Positions 54,510 through 64,000 of a stretch of 64,000 bases of DNA are shown one piece after another (the first letter of the stretch is position 1; each line of letters opens with the position of its first letter). The notes beneath the pieces were generated by a model. That model did not search any database. It saw only the letters and a program-made list of their open reading frames with translations, and had not been told where the DNA came from. The position numbers were made by a program, and so were the translations under genes. Source of the DNA: Amoebidium appalachense (taxonomy: Eukaryota > Ichthyosporea); contig CAVNZM010000011.1 of NCBI GenBank assembly GCA_963693365.1, forward strand, positions 434,001 to 498,000, given 5' to 3'.

Positions 54510-56575
54510 ATGAAACAGTCGCCAGGATGGTATGTGTGACTTGCTTGGTATACCGGGGGGCCTTACACACTTGCCCTCTTCCCCCTGCCTGCACCCCCAC
54601 CACCCCCACCCCCTCGCCCCCCCCATCTTCCTCCGCCCCAACCACTTCCTCCAACACCCCCCAAACCCTTCACGGTTTCCTAGTTCTACACATCCTCAAC
54701 CTCCTGGCTGTGTGTGGTGCACATACCCTTGCGCCGTCCTGGACGTGAGCTGTGCCCTTGCACACCAGTATGCGAGCTTTATCTTGCTGTCCTAGTATCA
54801 CCGTGCCTACCTGTGCATTGTTGCTGCATCAATTCTTGCGCCGGCTTTGCTCTGCTCATTTGGGTTTATTTCCTTTTCCCTCATGCCCGTCCCCTTGCCC
54901 TAGGCATGCCCGTTTCGAACCAGCTTCTGTTACATACGTCCAAACCGCCCCCCCCCCCCCCCCCCCCCCCCCCTCCCCCCCCCCCCCCCCCCCCCCCCCC
55001 CCTTCTCCCCTGGGGCCCCTACCCCCACCCTTCTCTTTCCCCCATGGTACACTCGCTCTGTGCCTGTGCATTTGACTGGCACCTTTCCTGACTGGCACTT
55101 CATCGGCTCAGGGCCAGACACAGAGTGGGCCCGACCAGAACCTCGACCCAGGCAGGTGGGTGATACAGTTCACAGTGTGTGCACGTGTAATAGCTGGGGC
55201 TGAAGGAGGTGGGTGCAGCCGGCCTGTCTGTGGGTGTGTGCTTGTCGTGTGTTTGGGGTGTTGGGGCAAAGGGGAAGGAGGTAGGTTGTGAATGAGGAGT
55301 AGGTGAGTGGGTTGAGGAATGGGGACGGTGATATTTGGGCTCACAGGGAGGGGCGGGGGGGGGGGGGGGGAGGGGGGGGGCGGGGGGAAGGGGGGGGGGG
55401 GAGGGCAGGGGAGAGAGGGACAGGGGGAGGACAGGCACAAGGCATGAAGCATAAAATCTATGGGGCAAAGTTCCACACCCACAACTCAGCCACACCTCAA
55501 CCTCTGTCAGTCACGTTTTGCTCTGGTTTTTGGGTGCATCTGTCCACCTGTTGTTTTTGTTTGCACCGTAGGTTGGAGGGGCAGATACAGGGGGGGGGGG
55601 GGGGGGGGGGGAGGGGGGGGGGGAGAAGGGGGGGGGAAATTAGGGGGAGGAGGGAGGGAGGGGGGGGGGGGGGGGCGCTGTGGACAAGTAGTAAATATCA
55701 GGTGCCTAGCTAGGATTTCACATGTTATTATTTAACCGAGGGCATGAGGTAAGGAGGGAGGGGGAGAGAAGGGGGGGGGGGGGGGGGGGGGGGGGTTACT
55801 CAAGAAACTGCAAAAGGTGGATTGGTGGGAGGGAGGGAAGGTCACGAGGGAGGAGGGGAGAAAGGGAGGAGGGGGTGGGGGGTGGGTTTAGAAATTTTCA
55901 AGTAGCAAACATGAGGTTTAGGTTAGGCTATCCCTGGTGAGTTTGGTTTGAGTATATGCCATACCATCCTCCCCCCCCTCCCCCCCCCCCCCCCTCCCTC
56001 CCCTTGCCGCCGTTCTTCACCACCTCAAGCACACCACCCTCTTCCCCCCTCCCCTTCCCCGCCTTCCATCTCAGCTCACACCTTGCCCTCTCCCCCCCTC
56101 TCCCCCCTACCTTAACCCCCATCCAGTGCCAATCCACCCACCCTCTTCTCTCGTTTGTGTCCTTATCATCTGTCACGTTTCAACCTGCAAGTTCCTGTCT
56201 TCATTTGTCCCTCCTTTTACCCCTGCCTCCCACCCAACCCATAGCCATCCATAAATTCCGTTGCCAGAATCAGTCTCGTCTGTCCCTTCCAAAGCTCCAC
56301 TGTTATGCTCGAACAACCATCCCCCCCCCCCCCCCCCCCCCCCTTCCCTCCCCCCAGTCCCCCCATTTCTTCTCCCCCTAACATAGCTGGAACAACACAG
56401 CCACTCGTACTACGCCTACCGATTCCTTGATCTATATTGCCAAAAAACCTAGAGTCATTCTCTAACCGGTTTTTCTTCTGTTTCCTATCTGCAGCTTAGG
56501 TGCAAGTGGCCCACCAGACTCGGTTCATGGGGCATCCCCCCGGCTACCAACTACAGCAGGCACACCGGAACCAAG

Positions 56576-56624
<49 letters not shown>

Positions 56625-57661
56625 TGTGATTGTGCCCGTGATTGTGCCCATGTTACGGGGGAAACGAAAAAGTGGTGGTGCGGAAGGGGGGGGGGGGGGG
56701 GAGGGGGGGGGGGACGGTACGGGAGGATGAGGCCATGTGGGTGGATGGTGCAAAAGATGTGTGCTCGCTGTACACGCGTATACGGTGTGTGCAGCCTCTA
56801 ATGTAGCATGCATGCACACGTGCATCAGCATGGAGGTCACCATGTTGATGGCCATAGGTTTGGATGCCATGGCAGTTTGGCTGACATTGCCCCCCCCCCC
56901 TCCCCCCCCCCCCCCCCCCTTCATCGGACAATCCGCCCTCTTCCCGACACAAACCAACAGATGACAATAAACTAAGGCAAAAGTAGGACATAAAACGTGG
57001 TTTCCCTGTGACTCTCTTCCCATCTGCAGCACTACCATGCCCCTCCCCCCCCCCCCCAGTTTGCCCTCTGCCAGGTGAAATTCAAGTTTGTTTATGTGTT
57101 CCTGAGTACTTTTCTTTGTTCGTGAGCCGCCACAACATTTTCAGCCCCCGACCATTCAAAAATGATCTCAAACGCGGGACCGTTTATGGCTGTGTACCTC
57201 CACCTCGTGCATGCGAAGCTCGAGCTCACCCATCACCTTTCTTTCTCCTTTTCCCTGCAGCCACCCCCGCACAGGCTCGACGATTCAGCCCCCCCACTAC
57301 CAGCATGTGGCCACACAGTCTCTCGAAGCCATGCGGGCATTGACACGGCAAGCTGATGGTGTGTGTGTGTGTGTGTGGGTGGGTGGGTGGGTGGGTGGGT
57401 CGGTGTGGAAGGGTATTTGTGGATGAGTGGGTGTGGTGGGTGGCTGGGTGTATGTGTGTGTGTGTAGTGTTTGTGTGTGTGTGTGTGTGTGTGTTTGTGT
57501 TTGTGTTTGTGTTTGTGTGTGTGTGTATGTGCCCATGGGGAGGGGGGAGGGAGAGGGGTGAGTGAGTGTGGGTGGGTGTCGATGGATGGGTAGGTGTATG
57601 TGTGTGTGCGTGTTTGTTTCTGTGTACGTCACCATGTGTGCATACAGATGTGTGTGTGTGT

Positions 57662-57717
<56 letters not shown>

Positions 57718-58497
57718 ATGTCCGCTTGTATGTCGTGTGTGTAAATGTGTGCGTTAGCAGGTGCTCCCATGCCTGCGGGCACCTGTGCATGTGTTGAGGG
57801 CAGGGGTGGTAGGTTGTTTTTTGGGGAGGGGAGAGAGAGGGGGGGGGGGGAGGGGGGGGATTGGCCAGGGACTGGGCTCATTTATTGTTGATGCCGAGTC
57901 ACCAAAATGTGTGGAAGGTCGATTGACGATCCAAGGGATGGCAAAAGAGGGTGTGCCGGGGTGTGTGTGTGGGGGGGAGGGGTGGGGGGGATAGTGTGGA
58001 GACACCGAATGTGGGGGTGTTGGGAGTTGCGGATGTGGGTCAGCCTTCAAGGCACAGATAGACCCAGGGGGGGACAGATTGGGGCAACGCCTGAGGGGGG
58101 ACGCTGACGTGGGTTGGTGTGGACATTGCAGGGCAGGACACACCGGTGGTTGTGTATTCGAATGCACCAATGGAATCAAGGGATGCAGCCATGGAAATTA
58201 TAAACCAGCTACCTAGGGTAAGGGGAAAAAAAGAAAAAAAATGATGATAATAAAGAGAGAAAAAATGGAAATGAGAACCAGTTTTAGTGTTCAGGGATTA
58301 TTACCCACCCACAGTTTAGGCTCCTTTCCTCTCTCATGCCCTAAACCACATACATACTCAAGATGGCAGAAAGTAGAAAGCCCAGACACTGCCTTTTTGC
58401 TGGCTAATCTTTGAAGAAACATATGTGTTGGGGTGTCGAAACAGATTTTGTCTCGTGGAACTGTGGGTGGGTGGGTGGTGGTGGTGGTGGTGGTGGT

Positions 58498-58543
<46 letters not shown>

Positions 58544-58717
58544 GGGGCACCTCACTTACCTCATGTGCGCAGTTTCTGCCGCTGATCCCATCATCCCTGG
58601 ACCACAGTCGGGTATATGCAGACTGTGAAGACCTGGTGGCCTCAAATCCAGATATAGGTGGGTGGCCAGGGGGGAAGGGGGTGACAGTGGGGCCAGGGAA
58701 CATGTGTGGGTGTGGGT

Positions 58718-58748
<31 letters not shown>

Positions 58749-58948
58749 GGGGGGCGGGAGGGGGGGGGGGGGAGAGGGGAGAGGGGAGGATGGGGCTGGG
58801 AGTTAAGGTGTGAGGGGGCGGGTGGGTGGATGGGTGGGTCTATGTGTGTGTGTGTGTGTATTTGCGTCTGTATGTGCCTGTGTGCCAGTGGGTCTGTGGG
58901 TCAGTGTTTATAGCCCTGTGCAGAAGGTGCAAGTATTATGTGCGAGGC

Positions 58949-59005
<57 letters not shown>

Positions 59006-59226
59006 CAGTGGGGGGGAGGGGGTGGATGAGGAATGAGCTGGTCGGTACGGTATGGTAGCGGGCACGAGGCTGTTGCTGTTGCTGTGAGCGGGTGAGGCAT
59101 TCATTCATGTTGGAGATGTGGGATTCAGATACCATGTTTCTATGTGGGCCATTACTATACCTAGACGAACAAGGATCCAAAACACACGGTTACTTACTGA
59201 CACACACACGCGCGCGCGCATACACC

Positions 59227-59265
<39 letters not shown>

Positions 59266-60324
59266 CACCCATGGACCAGGAAGCAGCCTACCAGCTGTGC
59301 CTCAGACTGCAAATGCACTTCACCAGCGAGGCAAAGGGGGCGGCACACAACCAGGTGACCACGTGCACACGCATTCAAGACGTGGTGGGATGTGGGCAGG
59401 GGGAGATGGAGCGGAGGAATGGGTCATTGTATTTCCTACTTTATTGGTTTTCTGCCACCTTCTGCCTGGCACATGCCTCGGTCTTGCTTTTTTCCTTTAT
59501 TTTGCTCTTCTCTGGCCCCCCCTCTTCCTCTCACTTAACGATGGCCACCACTGCTCCCTTTTTCTCCTGTATTTCACTTTCCATGTGCCCACGGGCAATT
59601 ATTTTGTTCACGTGGTAAGGTAACTGAATGGATATATGGGGGTGGTGTGTATGTGTGTGTTCTTTTTTTTTATTTCTTTATTTTGTGTGTGTGTGTGTGT
59701 GTTGGTGGGGGGGGAAAGGGGGGGGGAGGGGAAGGGGGGAGGGGGGCCCGGCGATAAGTATTGCTTCTAGCCCATACGAGAGTGTTTTTGTGGTGACGGA
59801 ATCCCCTCCCCCTCCCCCCTCCCCCCCCCCCCCCCCCCCCCCCCCACCCAACCACAAGCACACCTGCGCTCGCAAGCTCTCGAAAAACACACACAAAACA
59901 CACCTTATTGGGCTTGCAATGAGTTAGTGTAAACGCTTCCTGTCAGGCACGTGTTTTCTGACCACGCGGGTGGGTAGAGGCTTCTAGAGCACACGGTGGC
60001 CCGCACACAGTACCTGTCTGAGCAGTGTGCGGACAGTCTGGCCGGCACGGACTACTATTTTGGACGCATGATGATGGAGCTGCAGGAAGGTGGGGGGGTG
60101 GCTGTGTGTACGTGTGTGTGGTGCATGTTCGAGCAACTGAAGAGGCCTGGTTTGTTTGCCCTTGGGGATGTGCAATGTGTCTGTGTGGGTTGCCGGAGGT
60201 TAGGGCAGAAGGGACACCGTGACGGCCTCCAGTGGAAGGCTGCGAGGGAATTGGGTGGCCTATGTAAGGGTTGGTTGTAGGATGAGCTGGAGAGGGAGGG
60301 CGTGGCGGCGGGGGGGGGGGCGCG

Positions 60325-60359
<35 letters not shown>

Positions 60360-60425
60360 TTGGACAGGGGAGCAGCAGGTTGGCCACAGTATGTTCCAGG
60401 TGCACCTGTAGATCGTTTTTTTTTT

Positions 60426-60457
<32 letters not shown>

Positions 60458-60863
60458 GGGGGGGGGAGGGGGGGGGAATGCAAGTAGGTGGTGTGGTGCA
60501 TGGCGGTTATTGATAAGTGTGCACACAGTGGAGGGGCTGGCCCAGGCACTGGCCGACACACGAGAACACGCGTTCCGTATTACTGAGGCAATCAACAGAG
60601 TCAACACCGCCCTGCCTCCGTCCCTCAGACTGCCGGTACGTGTTCTTTCTCTCACTCTCCCCCTTCCCCCCCCCCCCCCCCCCCCCCCCTTCTCCCCACT
60701 TCCCGCCTTTTTGTGGCCTATATTACTGCCCGAAGCACTGGAATGCGGGTGGACGTGTGTGCTCGTGTGTGCTCGTGTGCACACACGCAAAGCCATGGGG
60801 CACGGGCATAGCAGAGTCATGGCCGGACTTGTTTTTTTGACAGGCTTAGCCTCTCTGTGCACT

Positions 60864-60908
<45 letters not shown>

Positions 60909-61657
60909 CACACACACACAAATTGACAATAGCAAGACATAAGAACTTCTTCGCTATTCTAGGCCGTTTGATGCATTGCATGCATGGTGCTACCTCTCAT
61001 GCTTTCTGTCCCTTCTTCCCTCCCTTTCTTCCTCTTCCCTCCCTCCCCCTCTCCCCCTCCCTCCACCTCTCTCCTGGGCCCATCCCTTGATGTTTGGTGT
61101 GCTGGAAGGTCCATGGGCTGGTAGAGACTTCATTTTTTTCCCTTTGTGCAACGTCCCACCCCCATCCCCTTTCTGCCTTAAGTTACTTTGCTGTTGCAAG
61201 GTGTGTCAGTTGGTGAAAATGCGCACTGGTGTGTTGCCACATTCTGCAGGCTTCTACTCGTTGCACCATGTCTCCCACCTTATGGCCTCCTCCGATCCAA
61301 ATGTCTCCATGCCTGCTAGCAGGACCCCCTTCCCCCCCCCCCCCCCCCCCCCCCCCCCCTTCCCCCTCGGAATTGCCCCCGGGTGTGATCATCAGTGACT
61401 GCCCCTTTGTCATCCACATCTTTCTAACACCCCCACCCTTCTCTCAGGAATTCCCCTGGACCGTACGGCCACAGCCCTCCACCTCGGCACCAAGCAACCC
61501 GACACACACATCGGACCCACCATCAGACAATGAGGAAAGATCAGAGACGGAGCGTGAGATGGTGGTGTTTGGCGGGGGCAGGACATATGCGCCTGTGACC
61601 AACCCATATGCGGCTGCCGAGGAGGACCTGTGTGCCATGCACCAAGATGACGAGTGA
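54510..61657 (+). CDS. BORCS5: BORC complex subunit 5 (myrlysin)-like protein, 9 exons, about 291 aa
   Basis: In animals BORCS5 anchors BORC to lysosomes and recruits ARL8 and kinesin for outward transport. Exons: 54510-54529 (tentative), 56495-56575, 57261-57358, 58132-58217, 58573-58657, 59266-59354, 59990-60089, 60529-60635, 61448-61657; sum 876 nt in frame. The conserved core is colinear with human BORCS5: [12 protein letters not shown], then [18 protein letters not shown] (human has QQVLQLCLRYQDHL), a helical segment, then [30 protein letters not shown] matching the human MLPEGERLEPFSM region. Human is 196 aa; this protein adds a Pro/Thr-rich N-terminus and an acidic tail ending CAMHQDDE. 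The first exon is uncertain: 54510 uses strong signals (GTATGTG donor, CTGCAG acceptor), but 55460-55505 with acceptor 56499 would give [10 protein letters not shown], nearer the N-myristoylated MG start of the animal protein. Exon 7 uses acceptor TAGAG. Confidence 0.8.
56576..56622 (+). repeat. (GT)n at the exon 2 donor of the BORCS5-like gene
   Basis: The donor GTATGTGTGTG passes directly into about 45 bp of GT, another case of a repeat beginning at a 5' splice site. Confidence 0.85.
57359..57720 (+). repeat. GT/GGGT-rich tracts after the exon 3 donor of the BORCS5-like gene
   Basis: The donor GTGTGTGTG begins a series of GT, GGGT and TTTGTG repeats extending about 360 bp, with a pure (GT)n at 57649-57716. 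Confidence 0.85.
58945..59265 (+). repeat. (GT)n then (CA)n inside one intron, the latter ending at the exon 6 acceptor
   Basis: 58951-59003 is (GT)n and 59226-59264 is (CA)n ending ACACACAG|CA, the exon 6 acceptor. The two tracts in the same intron are complementary and could pair in the pre-mRNA. Confidence 0.85.
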
Positions 61658-61734
61658 TGGCAACATGTAGGTGGCCCACACATATGTATGGCCATGCATG
61701 CACGGCACTAGCTTGCCATGCTGCAGCTGCGTAC

Positions 61735-61749
61735 ACACACACAATCGCG

Positions 61750-61818
<69 letters not shown>
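61735..61818. repeat. (CG)n/(CA)n tract downstream of the BORCS5-like gene
   Basis: CACACAC, then (CG)8-type sequence, then about 58 bp of CA, 80-160 bp after the stop codon; it could lie in the 3' UTR. Confidence 0.88.
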
Positions 61819-61822
<4 letters not shown>

Positions 61823-62449
61823 GACGCTAATTAACCGGGAGCCCATTGTGGCGATAGTAGATTCCTGTTTGTTCTGGAGCCAGAAAGTAATGCGGCCCTA
61901 CCCACCATGCTGCAACTTACGAATGTCTTTGTGTACGCTTCATTTGTATCATAGCAGTGGCCCTGGAAATCCAATATTCTGTGCACCACACAAGTGTTTA
62001 ATGTGCGAAGGTCTCGACTAAATATTGCCGAATGACTGTTATATAATGTGTTCAGCACATTTGGTGGCATCTCTTAGATATGTATACGCCCAACACCTGA
62101 CTCGAGGCTCGGTCTGACAATATGGCCTGAAACCAAAGTTTGTCTGCGGACTAGTACCCCATGTGCCTATTTTTTCTTCTAAAGCTCTATTGCTTTGACT
62201 GTGGTATGACGTCAGACCCCGTAGATTGCACGTATGGAGCAAGGTATATGGTCCTTGGCCGGCCCTGGAAATGTGTCCCGAAAATAAATGATTCAGAGAC
62301 ATCCTCGTTTTTCATAAAACACAATGAAAACATTTATAAATGACCGTGGAATATTTGTGTACATATCAACCGCGATGTTACAATTGCCCCCTTCCCCTCC
62401 CCCCCTCCCCCCCCTCCCCCCCCCCCCCCCCCCCCGCGCCACGCGCGCG

Positions 62450-62493
<44 letters not shown>

Positions 62494-63018
62494 CGCACAC
62501 ACACGCACACACACACGCCATCCTAGGGCCCCCGGAAGCGCTGGCACACGCACTCACGCGCACATATCATACACACAACTTTGCACACACACAAACAAAC
62601 ACACCATAACAGACACACATGCACAAATTTACCCCTTTGCGCACGAGCGGATACTGGTTAATAGTAGGTATTAATCGTGTTAAGGGAGGGGGGGGGGGGG
62701 GAGGGGGGGGAGGGAGAAGGATTCCAATTGCAAGCCTTACGAGTTTCAGTTCCTTCCTTGGCCCAGTGGGAGGGGGGGGGGGGGGGGGGTGAGAGTGTTC
62801 CGGGGAGGGAGGGGGGGGGGGGGGGGGGGGGGGAGAAGGGGGAGGGGCTGAAAGGAATGGACTGTGGGACAATACATTTCAACAAGTTGAACTAAATAGT
62901 ATTATTATTAGGCAAGACGTCAACATCAAAATCTCCCTTCAAATTGGTGGTTCCGGGGAAATCTTAGCCTCGATTTCATCAAACTGCTGATCTCGACTGG
63001 TCACGGTGACTGCCCTCT

Positions 63019-63055
<37 letters not shown>

Positions 63056-63260
63056 CCCCCGCCTCCCCGGGGCCTAGCTTCTTCTTCTCTCTGCCGGCCC
63101 AGCCTCCCGGACGCAACTTCTTCATCAAGGGAGAGTCGCGACTCAGCCTGCACGTAACTAGGCTACCGTGAGTGATACTACGATACTGATAATGCCCTGT
63201 ACGTACGCGTGTGATCATTTAGGCTAATCAAATGTGTGCGGTACTGTGCCACGGAGCTCG
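61819..63260. other. No recognised gene; C/G runs and CA tract
   Basis: A possible AATAAA is at 62283-62288. C-rich sequence at 62391-62435 leads into a (CG)n/(CA)n tract (62436-62520). G runs lie at 62688-62712, 62772-62790 and 62811-62833, and a C run at 63020-63051. No splice-supported open frame. Confidence 0.6.
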
Positions 63261-63309
63261 GACCAAGGCCTCCTAGATACAGCTGTATCTATTGTAGGAG
63301 GCCTTGGTC
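63261..63309. repeat. 15-bp perfect inverted repeat with a palindromic core
   Basis: Arms GACCAAGGCCTCCTA (63261-63275) and its exact complement (63295-63309) enclose 19 bp that itself holds the palindrome GATACAGCTGTATC (63276-63289). It could be a cruciform, an RNA hairpin or the ends of a very short mobile element. Confidence 0.92.
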
Positions 63310-64000
63310 ACGCGTGCGGACTCAGCCGCCGGCTGTCACGAATGCGGCTGTGTACGTGCTGTGGAGGGTGCAAGCACGTATGTGCACGTGGTGTGTGTGT
63401 CGTCATGATCATTATGCCGTAGAAGAAGGCTCGGCGTCTGCTGATATTAGTACTATTACACTAATAACTGAGACCCACAGAGAAGCTTTCAGAAGCCTTC
63501 AACTTGAAGAGGCTCATATGGCGGCATCGAACTTGACACTTGACGGACTATTGCCTTATTAAGGTGTACCTTAAGCGCCCGGCACGCTACGAGAGCTACG
63601 AACAGGAGAATGTTCCGTACGTCAGTTATGAGGTGTTCGGTGTCGACTGACAGTCGTCATTGCCGGATCACCAGGCCCAGCGGCCAGAGGGCCTCGGAGG
63701 GGAAGGCTGGAAGGGAGGGGGGGGGGGAGGGGGGGGGGGGCAGCTAGTCAGCTAGCTCAGTAACTTAGCCTACGGCAGTCAGCCTGCATGAGTCATGCGC
63801 GGCGCGGCCGCGGTCCTTCCTGGATTGGGAGTGGCCCACTGGGCTTGCCAATAGACCGGTTTAGAAATGATTTTTTTCAAATTCTGCCTTATATGGCTCA
63901 CCGGAACAATTCGAATCTTGTGATTGGTTGCGCCAAAAGTAAGTACCAGGTTAAGGGCCGCTCAGGCGGCGACAGGCCAAAATCTCAGACCGACAGCCTC
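63310..64000. other. Right flank, no convincing gene
   Basis: An open frame ending at 63562 contains THREAFRSLQLEEAHMAASN. An overlapping open stretch in another frame, starting about 63530 and ending about 63650, contains RPARYESYEQENVPYVSYEV. Either could be an exon of a gene continuing to the right, but neither has clear splice borders or a recognisable family. Confidence 0.4.

Noticed and set aside
63236-63650. Open frames at the right edge as a new gene
   Set aside because: Two different frames compete, neither has convincing splice sites, and nothing is recognised.

Overview
The window is nuclear DNA from an intron-rich eukaryote, most likely a protist. Coding exons are short (14 to about 640 nt) and split by GT-AG introns. 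The introns and spacers are filled with runs of C or G, (CA)n/(GT)n tracts and minisatellites. I cannot name the species. A metazoan-like 394-aa galactokinase, a BORC subunit, and a copia element primed by an initiator-Met half-tRNA would fit a unicellular relative of animals (choanoflagellate or ichthyosporean type), but that is inference.

Layout from left to right. 1-3059: repeat-rich flank with one possible 3' terminal exon of a + strand gene (839-926). 3060-7515 (-): galactokinase, 9 exons. 8028-11596 (-): Ty1/copia retrotransposon with two almost identical LTRs and a 5-bp target duplication; its reverse transcriptase is deleted. 11783-14472 (+): an unrecognised 6-exon gene, with only the last exon clear. 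14862-28948 (+): 26S proteasome subunit RPN2/PSMD1, 26 exons, 930 aa. 30192-34427 (+): V-ATPase subunit E, 5 exons, 225 aa. 35055-35182 (-): an orphan copy of exon 2 of the next gene. 37612-39332 (-): an unrecognised secreted, six-cysteine, acidic protein. 40594-46713 (+): mitochondrial carrier resembling the 2-oxodicarboxylate carrier, 8 exons, 290 aa. 48424-48633: a MITE-like element. 48994-51068 (-): cytochrome c oxidase subunit 7C, 2 exons. 51385-52024 (+): a doubtful small gene behind a TATA box. 52208-53113 (-): C2H2 zinc-finger protein. 54510-61657 (+): BORCS5-like (BORC/lysosome positioning) protein, 9 exons. 61658-64000: no convincing gene; contains a perfect inverted repeat.

The genes are unrelated housekeeping loci on both strands, so there is no operon-like logic. 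For seven multi-exon genes I reconstructed the exon chain by eye. In each, the splice phases agree and the summed coding length is a multiple of three, which is the main internal support for the coordinates. The exception to GT-AG is RPN2 intron 10, which appears to be GC-AG.

The most unusual content is non-genic: short dispersed sequences that end in long poly-C runs, introns whose repeats look like expanded splice signals, an RT-less but recently mobilised copia element, and an exon-exact duplication outside its gene. I see no CRISPR array, rRNA or tRNA gene.
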